IMG/VR virus record: IMGVR_UViG_3300045965_000122 | Location: 1-30,580 of that record | Origin: a virus | Reading direction: 5' to 3' (one strand) | DNA: 30,580 bases | Position numbers and translations under genes: made by a program | The notes under the pieces: model-generated | Database searches by the model: none | The model's input: the letters and a program-made list of their open reading frames with translations, nothing else | Told to the model about the DNA's origin: nothing | Shown here: one piece after another, positions 23,343 to 29,783 of the stretch | Layout of the letters: each line of letters begins with the position of its first letter | Position numbering within the stretch: position 1 is the first letter of the stretch

Positions 23343-24349
23343 GTCCGCTCCCCGTCCCCGGTCAGGACCAACTGTTCGGCTGCTGGGTGGCCAGCATGGG
23401 CTGCTCGAAGATTGAGCGGCCTCACGCGGAGGAGTTCCTCTCGCGCATGCGCGATCTCGGCGTCAACGCAACCGAGCTGTGGATGATGCCGTGGATTGAC
23501 GACGAAGGCCTGTTCGGCACGGTCTCGCCGTGGTTGCCGCGCAGCGACGGCAAGTACGATCTCAGTGTCGTCAACAACGAGTACTGGGACCTGAACTGCG
23601 GCTTCATCGACCTGGCGCACCAGCGCGGTCAGGTCGTGCAGCTGTGCTTCTTCGACCTCTACTGCTGCTCCAGCGAGAAGCAGGGGATGCTCTGGGTGCC
23701 TGACCGCAACCGGCATCCCGTCCGCAACAACGTCAACGGCGTGCGGTGGGGCGACCCGAACGACGACGAGGGGATCTACTTCTACCTGCCGGATGACGTG
23801 CTGTCAGAGTTCATCCGCGAGACGTTCCGCCGTCTGCCGCAGACCGGCGTCTACGCGCGCACGGCGAACGAGTCGCCCGAGAGGCCGATGCACCAGCGTC
23901 TCCGCGATGTGATCAAGAGCGCCCGGCCTGGCTGCTTCGTCATCTGCAACCGGCAGAACAACAACAGCGGCCAGTACCGAAACATGGTGATCAACGGCGG
24001 CCTCGACGGGATCGAGTTCCACAACTTCGATCACGTCAGCTACATCGACACGCCACAGCCGCCGGGCGAAGTACCGAACACCTACGAAAAGGCCTGGGCC
24101 GAGGCCGATCCGCGCCGGATCTTCATGTCGACCGACGGCTGCCGGAACGGCAACACGACGGATGTCGGCCAGTCCTACAACTACAACGACATCCGCGATG
24201 TGCTCATCGACCACTGGCAGCGCGGATTCAACATCTCTCACCAGAGCGACCGCAAGATGGTCAAGTTCATCGAGGGCCGCTTCCACTTCGAGCAGTGGGA
24301 GAACGAGCTGCGGATGCTGGACGAAGTGCGACGGGAGATCGGGAGGTAA
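23279..24349 (+). CDS. TIM-barrel glycosidase-like protein (possibly fused to the preceding gene by frameshift)
   Basis: The conserved part begins near residue 33 (FGCWVASMGCSKIERPHAEEFL). It looks like a TIM-barrel hydrolase: RDLGVNATELWMMPW, a VVQLCFFDLY strand, and ARTANE with Asn197-Glu198 (Glu codon 23870-23872), as in clan A glycosidases. The C-terminus includes RRIFMSTDGC and SYNYNDIRDVLIDHW. No second catalytic Glu could be assigned. The listed start, GTG 23279, has no good ribosome site and lies within the previous gene. The first ~30 residues are a Gly/Pro linker (GGGGGPVGPLPVPGQD), as if joining two domains. A tail-borne polysaccharide depolymerase is a reasonable guess. Confidence 0.6.
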   Translation: MGAETSRRGTTDFPGGGGGPVGPLPVPGQDQLFGCWVASMGCSKIERPHAEEFLSRMRDLGVNATELWMMPWIDDEGLFGTVSPWLPRSDGKYDLSVVNNEYWDLNCGFIDLAHQRGQVVQLCFFDLYCCSSEKQGMLWVPDRNRHPVRNNVNGVRWGDPNDDEGIYFYLPDDVLSEFIRETFRRLPQTGVYARTANESPERPMHQRLRDVIKSARPGCFVICNRQNNNSGQYRNMVINGGLDGIEFHNFDHVSYIDTPQPPGEVPNTYEKAWAEADPRRIFMSTDGCRNGNTTDVGQSYNYNDIRDVLIDHWQRGFNISHQSDRKMVKFIEGRFHFEQWENELRMLDEVRREIGR

Positions 24350-24352
24350 TCC

Positions 24353-24481
24353 ATGACGCTGACATTCGTGCTCTACCTGCTCGCGTTTCTGTGCTTCGTG
24401 GCGTCTGCGTGCGGCGTGCAGACCAAGGTCAATCTCGAGTCGCTCGGTCTCGCGCTGCTCACGCTGACGCTGCTCATCTGA
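24353..24481 (+). CDS. 42-residue two-span membrane protein, holin-like
   Basis: ATG 24353 follows GGGAGG by about seven bases. The product is almost wholly hydrophobic: LTFVLYLLAFLCFVASACGV (one span), a short polar turn QTKVNLES, and LGLALLTLTLLI (a second, shorter span). Tiny membrane proteins with this VNLxxLGLAL pattern occur in other phage genomes beside lysis genes. A holin or holin accessory role is likely but unproven. Confidence 0.65.
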   Translation: MTLTFVLYLLAFLCFVASACGVQTKVNLESLGLALLTLTLLI

Positions 24482-24494
24482 AAGGACGAGGAGA

Positions 24495-24746
24495 ATGCCC
24501 ACTCAGGCGGATCTGGAAGAAGTCAAGGCGGAAGCGAAGCAGGCGCACGCCGTCATCGGATGGGTGACGGCGGTGGCCGCGCTCGGGATGCTCTTCACAT
24601 CAGTCGGCCAGGAGATTTCCGGTCTGCCGAGTTGGGCTCAGGCGCTGCTGCCAGCATTCGTCGGCAAGGTGTTCATGCATGTCGGCGCGGTCGTGGCGGC
24701 GTTCGTCGCGGGGCAGTACATCCCGTCGCCACGAGAGCGAGTGTAA
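24495..24746 (+). CDS. holin-like two-span membrane protein
   Basis: The 83-residue protein has a charged N-terminal helix (ADLEEVKAEAKQAHA), a hydrophobic segment (VIGWVTAVAALGMLFTSVG), a short amphipathic link (SGLPSWAQALLPAF), and a second span (HVGAVVAAFVAGQYI). It ends in a charged SPRERV tail. Size and topology suit a class II holin, which would form the pore releasing the endolysin. AGGAG precedes ATG 24495. Together with the 42-residue gene it may form a holin pair. Confidence 0.65.
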   Translation: MPTQADLEEVKAEAKQAHAVIGWVTAVAALGMLFTSVGQEISGLPSWAQALLPAFVGKVFMHVGAVVAAFVAGQYIPSPRERV

Positions 24747-24748
24747 CC

Positions 24749-25216
24749 ATGCCGGCGTCCCTCGATCGCCGGCTCGTGTTCGCCCTCGTGGCCCTTCTGC
24801 TGACCTCCGGCTGCAGCCTGGCCCTTCGGTCGCGGCCGGCGCACGTCATCGCGCCGCTAGGCGTTCAGATCCTAGCCACCGTCGAGCAGACGCAGGAGAC
24901 GATCATCCGCCTGACCGATGCCGGCACGATCCCGGTGGAGGAGGGTCGGAAAGCCGTCCGCGGCACTGTGGCGATCCTGCACGCTGGCAAGCGGCTCGCG
25001 GCGGCACTGCGCGTGCTCGACTCGGCGCAGTCGGCGCTCGAGAAGGCGCGGGCCAGTGGGGAAGTGACGGCCGTGCTGGACGTCATCAACGGGCTGATCT
25101 TCGACGTCCTCGGCTCGTTCTCAGGCGGGAGTGTCCAGGCGCAGATCGGCGCGCTGTTGAAAGAGATCAACGCGCTGGTGATTCAGATTGCCGCCGTTGC
25201 CGTGAGGCCCACATGA
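24749..25216 (+). CDS. phage lipoprotein, outer-membrane spanin candidate
   Basis: The 155-residue protein begins with a lipoprotein signal: basic DRR, a hydrophobic run LVFALVALLL, then TSGC with lipidated-type Cys22. The mature part is helical with a coiled-coil look (ETIIRLTDAGTIPVEEGRKA, VLDSAQSALEKARASGE), followed by a hydrophobic C-terminal helix. Lipoproteins in lysis regions may be outer-membrane spanin subunits, or may block superinfection. This one is long for Rz1. It starts three bases after the previous stop and overlaps the next gene by four bases. Confidence 0.75.
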   Translation: MPASLDRRLVFALVALLLTSGCSLALRSRPAHVIAPLGVQILATVEQTQETIIRLTDAGTIPVEEGRKAVRGTVAILHAGKRLAAALRVLDSAQSALEKARASGEVTAVLDVINGLIFDVLGSFSGGSVQAQIGALLKEINALVIQIAAVAVRPT

Positions 25217-25467
25217 GCGGACTTCAGAACGCGACCGCCACCCTCCAGCAGCTCACGACGCTGCTGGCCGCCGTCAACCCGCTCGTGGCGACCGGCCTGA
25301 CGCTCGGCAAGGCGCTGTTCACCGCGTTCAAGGATGCGGGCGCGTCCGATGCCGAGGCGGCGGAGCGGGCGGCGCAGTTCGAGCGGGCGCTGGTGCAGAT
25401 GGAGCAGATTGCCAATCGGGGGATTGCCAGGGGCGAGGCCTGGCTGAAACAGACAGAGGACGGCTAA
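25213..25467 (+). CDS. small helical phage protein of unknown function
   Basis: The 84-residue protein is predicted fully helical: TATLQQLTTLLAAVNPLVATGLTLG, then an amphipathic helix ASDAEAAERAAQFERALVQMEQ, and a charged end. No family is recognised. It overlaps the lipoprotein gene by ATGA, so the two are probably translated together and may interact. It could be a lysis accessory or a virion protein. Confidence 0.6.
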   Translation: MSGLQNATATLQQLTTLLAAVNPLVATGLTLGKALFTAFKDAGASDAEAAERAAQFERALVQMEQIANRGIARGEAWLKQTEDG

Positions 25468-25507
25468 CGGATCGTCGGTACCCATTTCACGAGCAGAGGA
25501 GCAGACC

Positions 25508-25942
25508 ATGTCCGACATGAGCGATTACCTGGAGAACAAACTGATCGATCTGATTTTCCGCAACCGATCATTCTCGCCGCCGAGCACGATCTACGTCGGG
25601 CTGTACACGGCGGCGCCAAGTGACTCCGGCGGCGGCACGGAAGTCAGCGGCGGCTCGTATGCCCGCGTGCAGGTCGGGCCGAGCGACGGCACGTGGGACG
25701 CGACTCAGGGCGGCAACTCTGGCGCGAGCAGCGGCACGGGCGGCGCGACAGCGAACAGTGGCGCCATCACGTTCCCGACTCCGAGCGCGAACTGGGGCAG
25801 CATCACGCACGTCGGCATCTTCGACGCGTCGTCTGCCGGCAATCTGCTGTTCTGGAAGGCGCTCACGCAGGCGAAGACGGTGAACAACGGTGACCCGGCG
25901 CCATCGTTCGCGACGGGCGCCCTGGACGTCGTGCTGGCGTAG
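25508..25942 (+). CDS. conserved phage tail-fibre-associated protein
   Basis: The 144-residue protein opens with YLENKLIDLIFRN, then STIYVGLYTAAPSDSGGGTEVSGGSYARV. It continues through Gly/Ser-rich turns to WGSITHVGIFDASSAGNLLFWKALTQAKTV. This pattern (YLEN, VxLxTAxP, GTEVSGGxYAR, WGxxTHVGIFDA) is common to a group of small beta-rich proteins annotated as tail fibre proteins in many phages. It is probably a tail-tip structural component. GAGGAG precedes ATG 25508. It opens the fibre block. Confidence 0.75.
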   Translation: MSDMSDYLENKLIDLIFRNRSFSPPSTIYVGLYTAAPSDSGGGTEVSGGSYARVQVGPSDGTWDATQGGNSGASSGTGGATANSGAITFPTPSANWGSITHVGIFDASSAGNLLFWKALTQAKTVNNGDPAPSFATGALDVVLA

Positions 25943-26012
25943 GGAGATTGCGCGGGCGTGCCGGTGGGCACGCTCGCTGTGCGGTCAAATCATCATGAAA
26001 GGACAGCGACGT

Positions 26013-26411
26013 ATGCCTCCGACTCCAACCGGCACGATCTCCCTCGTCACCGCCGCGCCGCAGTGCGGTCAGCTCATTCAATTCGCCTGCGTCGTCGACG
26101 GGCTGAAGGGCAAGCAGCACGCGCGCATCTACCTGAAGGCGACCCAGCAGGACGAGGTAGAAGGCGAAGTCGTCGTCTACGGCGAGGCCTTCCCGGCGCG
26201 CATCGTCGACGACGAGTTCGCCGGCAGTCCCGCCGAGCACAACGGCGAGAGCGGGATTGTCATCGCGGCCGGGTTCGACGGCTGGCCGAACGTGCCGCCT
26301 GGGGATCCTCACGCCCCGGCGACCTGCACGGCGAAGCTGTTCTACTTTGATCAGCACGATACCGAGATCGTCCTCGCGGTGACGCCGGCGTTCGAGGCGG
26401 CGGGGATCTAG
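26013..26411 (+). CDS. small beta-rich virion-type protein of unknown function
   Basis: The 132-residue protein has a beta-sandwich-like pattern: GTISLVTAAPQCGQLIQFACVV, HARIYLKATQQ, EVVVYGEAFPARIV, then TCTAKLFYFDQHDTEIVLAVTPAF. This suggests an Ig-like fold, as often found on phage surface proteins. AAAGGA precedes ATG 26013. In-frame ATG 25995 is possible but would start before that site. No family is named. Confidence 0.6.
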   Translation: MPPTPTGTISLVTAAPQCGQLIQFACVVDGLKGKQHARIYLKATQQDEVEGEVVVYGEAFPARIVDDEFAGSPAEHNGESGIVIAAGFDGWPNVPPGDPHAPATCTAKLFYFDQHDTEIVLAVTPAFEAAGI

Positions 26412-26420
26412 TAGACCGCG

Positions 26421-27173
26421 ATGGCTGACTTGCCGATTTGGCAGCTCTCAGAGCTGACGTCGCCGGCCCTGGTGGACCTGCTGTTGGCGGTCGACAGCCC
26501 CGGCGGATCGCCGGCCACGAAGAAGCTGGCGCTGTCGGATTTCCTGTCGGCGCTCGCGCTGAGCAACGTCGTCGTGCAAGTAAAGGCCCTGGGTTCCAGT
26601 GGCACCTATACGCCTACGTCTGGCATGAAGAAGGTGTTGGGGATCGCCGTGGGGGGCGGCGCGGCCGGCGGCAACGCCAGCGCGACGGACTCGGCCAGCG
26701 GCGGGGGCGGAGGAGGCGGCACGGTCATCCGGCTGATGACTGCGGCGCAGATCGGATCGAGCAAGTCGTATGCGGTCGCCAACGATTCGATCACAGGCGG
26801 TAACTCGACGACATTGGACACGGCCGGGGCATTGATGAACGCCGGCGGCGGCTCGGCGGGCACGCAGGGCGCGGGCTTCTCCGTCGTCGGGGTCAGCGTC
26901 GCGGGCGGCGCCGGCGGGTCCGCGTCGAATGGCGACATCAACATCCCCGGCCAGGATGGGCAGCGCGGCATCATCTACTCGGGGACGAACGGGTGGGGCG
27001 GGTGCGGGGGTAGCTCCGCCTTCGGGTTCGGCGGGGAGGGCGCGAACGGCGCGGCTGGTGGGAACGGCAAAGTCTACGGCGGGGGCGGGGCCGGGGGCCA
27101 CGCGGCGACGACGAGCGATCGCAATGGCGGATTCGGCGCGGGAGGAATCCTTTACCTCATCGAGTTCATCTGA
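26421..27173 (+). CDS. glycine-rich tail fibre/adhesin, copy 1
   Basis: The 250-residue protein begins with the common fibre N-terminus LSELTSPALVDLLLAVDSPGGSPATKKLALSDFL. It then has GTYTPTSGMKKVLGIAVGGGAAGG and a long Gly-rich body with runs of Gly, closing with GGILYLIEFI. Glycine-rich phage adhesins (such as those of some T4-like phages) fold into packed polyglycine helices with variable receptor loops. The same arrangement is likely but not shown here. It is a paralogue of the next gene, overlapping it by one base (TGATG). Confidence 0.75.
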   Translation: MADLPIWQLSELTSPALVDLLLAVDSPGGSPATKKLALSDFLSALALSNVVVQVKALGSSGTYTPTSGMKKVLGIAVGGGAAGGNASATDSASGGGGGGGTVIRLMTAAQIGSSKSYAVANDSITGGNSTTLDTAGALMNAGGGSAGTQGAGFSVVGVSVAGGAGGSASNGDINIPGQDGQRGIIYSGTNGWGGCGGSSAFGFGGEGANGAAGGNGKVYGGGGAGGHAATTSDRNGGFGAGGILYLIEFI

Positions 27174-27931
27174 TGCCTGACGCAAAGATCACCGAGCTGA
27201 CCGCGCTGACGACGCCGACGACCGACGACCTGCTGGCGATCGTGGACGACCCGTCCGGCACGCCGGTCACGAAGAAGATCACGCTGGCGAACCTGCTCAC
27301 GCTGTTCCTGTCGAACGTCTCGGTGCAGGTGCTCACGAGCAGCAGCGGCACGTACACACCGACGTCGCTGATGAAGAAGGCGCTCGTTATCGCGGTCGGC
27401 GGCGGCGGCGGCGGAGGGTCCGTGACCGGCACGGACCAGAACGGCGGGGGCGGGGGCGGGGGCGGAACGGTCATCCGCCTCTTCACGGCGGCCGAGATAT
27501 CGGGGCACGACGGGTACGCGGTCGGCGCCGCGTCGTCCGCCGGCGGCGCGGGCAACAACACCACGTTCAGCTCCTCTCCAACCCTGCTCACCGCGGGCGG
27601 CGGCGGCGCGGGAACGGCGTCAGCAGACTCGACGACGCTGGGCACCCAGGGGTCCGGCGGGGCCGGCGGCACGGCGACGGGCGGCGACCTGAACATCCCA
27701 GGCGAACCAGGGGGGCGAGGGGTCACCTACTCCACGGCCGACGGATGCGGCGGCGCTGGCGGCCGGTCGGTCTTCGGCGCCGGCGGAAACCAGACCGGCA
27801 CCGAGGCGGCGGGCGCGAACGGGTCGGCGTACGGCGGTGGCGGGTCTGGCGCGCATTGCGCTGGCGGCACCGACCGCAACGGCGGCACCGGCGCCGCCGG
27901 CGTGATCTACGTCATCGAGTTCCTTGACTGA
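27173..27931 (+). CDS. glycine-rich tail fibre/adhesin, copy 2
   Basis: This 252-residue protein has the same plan as the previous one. The N-terminal ITELTALTTPTTDDLLAIVDDPSGTPVTKKITLANLL, GTYTPTSLMKKALVIAVGGGGGGG, a GTVIRLFTAAEI block, a Gly-rich body and the closing GVIYVIEFLD all align with it. The inner Gly-rich loops differ most, as expected for receptor-facing parts. It overlaps both neighbours by one base (TGATG at each junction), so the three fibre genes are likely co-translated. Confidence 0.75.
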   Translation: MPDAKITELTALTTPTTDDLLAIVDDPSGTPVTKKITLANLLTLFLSNVSVQVLTSSSGTYTPTSLMKKALVIAVGGGGGGGSVTGTDQNGGGGGGGGTVIRLFTAAEISGHDGYAVGAASSAGGAGNNTTFSSSPTLLTAGGGGAGTASADSTTLGTQGSGGAGGTATGGDLNIPGEPGGRGVTYSTADGCGGAGGRSVFGAGGNQTGTEAAGANGSAYGGGGSGAHCAGGTDRNGGTGAAGVIYVIEFLD

Positions 27932-29235
27932 TGGGCAAGCTGCTACAGGAAACCGGCTCCGGCATCTTCCAGGAAGACGGAGCTTCGTATGTGCTCTCGG
28001 ACACCAGTGCCGGTGCCGTACTTGAAGCATCGGTATCAGGCGCTGGAACGGTCTCGGCCGATCTATCTACACAAATCACAGCCGCGGCGGCGATCTCCGG
28101 TTCTGCGACTCTCGCGGCCGTCCTCACCACCGCGATCACGCTAGCCGCGGCGGCCAGCGCAAGCGCGACGGTCACCGCCGATCTGACGACCGCGATCACC
28201 CCGGCCGCGGCGCTCTCCGGCGTGGGCACCGTCACCGCCGATCTTACGACGGCGATCCCGCTGGCATCGGCCGCCACGGGCACGGCCACCCTGACGGCCC
28301 TCCTGACCAACGAGGCCGCGGAGTTCGTCGCCGCCGCCAGTGGCACCGGCACGGTCGCCGCCGACCTCACTACGGCGATCAAGTTCAGCGCAGCGGTTGC
28401 CGGTACCGGGACAGTGGCCGCCGACCTGACGACGGCCATCACGCCCGAGGCGGCCCTGGCGAGCACCGGCACCCTGACGGCAGATCTCACGACCAGTATC
28501 GCGCTGGCTGCAGCCAGCGCGGGCACCGGCACGGTCACGGCGGACCTCACCACCGCCATCACGCCCGTGGCGGCCCTCTCAGGGACGGGCACGGTCACCG
28601 CCGCGCTGACGACCCAAATCACGCTGGCGTCGGCGCTGTCAGGCACGGCCACGCTGACGGCGGAGCTCCAGGGCGCCGGCGCGGCACTCGTCGCGTCGGC
28701 GGCCGGATCAGCGACGGTGACGGCCGACCTAACCACGGCAATCCCGCTCGCCGCGGCTCTCGCCAGTGCTGGCACGCTGACAGCGGAGCTGACGACGGCG
28801 ATTCGGCCCGAGGCGGCCGTCAGCGGATCCGGCACCATCACGGGCGACCTCACGACCGAGATCCCGCTCGCGTCGGCGGTGTCTGGAACCGGCACGGTGG
28901 CCGCCGACCTCACGACCGCGATCCCGCTCGCCGCGGCCACCGCGGGCACGGCGACCGTCACGGCGGACCTCACCACGGCGATTCGGCTCGCGGCTGTCGC
29001 GCAGGGCACGGCGACGGTCGAGGCGGATCTGGACACGGGCGCGGACAATTTCGTCGCCTCGGCCACCGGCACGGCCACCGTGACGGCCACGCTGGCCACG
29101 CCGGTCGTGTTCTATCAACAACCCGTGCTGCGGACCTCGGCGCTGGGGACGGTGTCCTTGTCCGTCACGGCACCACTGAGCGACCTTGATCTCGTGACGT
29201 CGTCGATCGCCGATCTGGCGTTTACTGGAGACTGA
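27931..29235 (+). CDS. repeat protein of 18 ~20-residue units in three super-units (fibre-like)
   Basis: After a 30-residue N-terminus (MGKLLQETGSGIFQEDG) the protein is built from 18 consecutive units of pattern AALSGTGTVTADLTTAIT, rich in Ala, Thr and Gly. Unit lengths are 20,20,20,20,22,19, then the same series twice more, giving three 121-residue blocks (31-151, 152-272, 273-393). A 41-residue non-repeat C-terminus follows (VFYQQPVLRTSALGTVSLS). Regular beta repeats like these can form a solenoid or a trimeric fibre shaft. The position after two adhesin genes supports a fibre or fibre spacer. No family is recognised. Confidence 0.75.
   Translation: MGKLLQETGSGIFQEDGASYVLSDTSAGAVLEASVSGAGTVSADLSTQITAAAAISGSATLAAVLTTAITLAAAASASATVTADLTTAITPAAALSGVGTVTADLTTAIPLASAATGTATLTALLTNEAAEFVAAASGTGTVAADLTTAIKFSAAVAGTGTVAADLTTAITPEAALASTGTLTADLTTSIALAAASAGTGTVTADLTTAITPVAALSGTGTVTAALTTQITLASALSGTATLTAELQGAGAALVASAAGSATVTADLTTAIPLAAALASAGTLTAELTTAIRPEAAVSGSGTITGDLTTEIPLASAVSGTGTVAADLTTAIPLAAATAGTATVTADLTTAIRLAAVAQGTATVEADLDTGADNFVASATGTATVTATLATPVVFYQQPVLRTSALGTVSLSVTAPLSDLDLVTSSIADLAFTGD
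28021..29109 (+). repeat. three tandem 363-base super-repeats made of ~60-base units
   Basis: Blocks 28021-28383, 28384-28746 and 28747-29109 each code for 121 residues, in unit lengths 20,20,20,20,22,19. The fifth unit of each ends in a related break in the pattern (EAAEFVAAA, AGAALVASA, GADNFVASA). DNA identity between blocks is clearly lower than protein pattern identity, so the duplications are not recent. Confidence 0.85.
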
Positions 29236-29237
29236 CC

Positions 29238-29600
29238 ATGCTTGTCATCAAGGAACGCACGACCGGGACGGTATCGTTCACGCTGAAGAACGAAGCCGAC
29301 GTGGCGATCTCGTTGAGCGCGATTCTCACCGCGGCCGTGACGATGAAGGACGTGGCGAGCGACACGGTCGTCAACGGGTGGGACGAGCGGGATATCCTGA
29401 ACGCCAACGGCGTCACGATCGACGCCAATGGCACGGTGACCTGGCCGCTCGAGCAACTGGATACGGCGCTCGTCGTGCCGACCTCGACCAACGAGATCCG
29501 GCGCGTGCTGGTCGACTTCACCTACACCGCGGGGGCGCTCACCAAACGCCACTACGACGACTTCGAGATCCTGATTGAGGCGGAGCCCTGGGTCCCCTGA
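29238..29600 (+). CDS. small beta-sandwich virion-type protein
   Basis: The 120-residue protein begins LVIKERTTGTVSFTLKNEADVAISLSAI, continues VTMKDVASDTVVNGWDERDILNANGVTID, and ends RRVLVDFTYTAGALTKRHYDDFEILIE. It looks like an Ig-like or fibronectin-like beta sandwich of the kind found widely in phage virions. It starts three bases after the fibre gene and is the last + strand gene before the attachment region. Function is not recognised. Confidence 0.65.
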   Translation: MLVIKERTTGTVSFTLKNEADVAISLSAILTAAVTMKDVASDTVVNGWDERDILNANGVTIDANGTVTWPLEQLDTALVVPTSTNEIRRVLVDFTYTAGALTKRHYDDFEILIEAEPWVP

Positions 29601-29603
29601 CGC

Positions 29604-29625
29604 GTGCCCTCCTCGCGTGCCCTCC
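29604..29625 (+). repeat. pair of direct repeats left of attP core (candidate arm sites)
   Basis: GTGCCCTCC occurs at 29604-29612 and 29617-29625, 13 bases apart, within identical GCGTGCCCTCCT copies (29602-29613 and 29615-29626). A matching pair with the same 13-base period lies on the other side of the tRNA-like core at 29815 and 29828. This arrangement fits arm-type binding sites for the integrase. Confidence 0.6.
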
Positions 29626-29647
29626 TTCGCGGTGACGGTCAGGGCAA

Positions 29648-29663
29648 CCCAGATCATTCTGGG
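29648..29663. repeat. perfect inverted repeat in the attachment region
   Basis: CCCAGA (29648-29653), TCAT, TCTGGG (29658-29663). It may be a binding site for an accessory recombination protein, or a hairpin ending late transcription. It has no T tract on the + strand. Confidence 0.4.
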
Positions 29664-29739
29664 CGCGGTGAACACGGTGGACAGCCAGAAAACTGGCCGG
29701 ATTCCGAGCAGCGAGAGATAGCGCCGATCCCGTCGCGCC

Positions 29740-29762
29740 TTCGAATCCCGCCATCCCGACCA
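29740..29762 (+). other. attP core: copy of a tRNA gene 3' end (tRNA-Pro-like)
   Basis: These 23 bases read as a tRNA T loop (TTCGAAT), 3' T stem (CCCGC), 3' acceptor strand (CATCCCG), discriminator A, and CCA. The 5' part of the T stem and all earlier tRNA parts are missing, so it is not a working tRNA. A 3' acceptor ending in G72 with A73 implies C1-G72, a tRNA-Pro feature. It lies 22 bases from the end of the integrase gene. Phage integrases commonly use tRNA 3' ends, so this is the likely crossover site. Confidence 0.75.
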
Positions 29763-29783
29763 TTTCCTTCCCCTAACCAGTTG

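Noticed and set aside
27912-29099. Long antisense ORF of 395 residues opposite the repeat fibre gene
   Set aside because: It mirrors the repeat codons of the + strand gene and results from GC-biased third positions. It has no ribosome site or known motif.
28021-29109. Interpretation of the repeats as an ice-binding or pentapeptide-repeat protein
   Set aside because: The period is 20 residues with a GTxTADLTTAI core. There is no TxT ice-binding array and no five-residue period.
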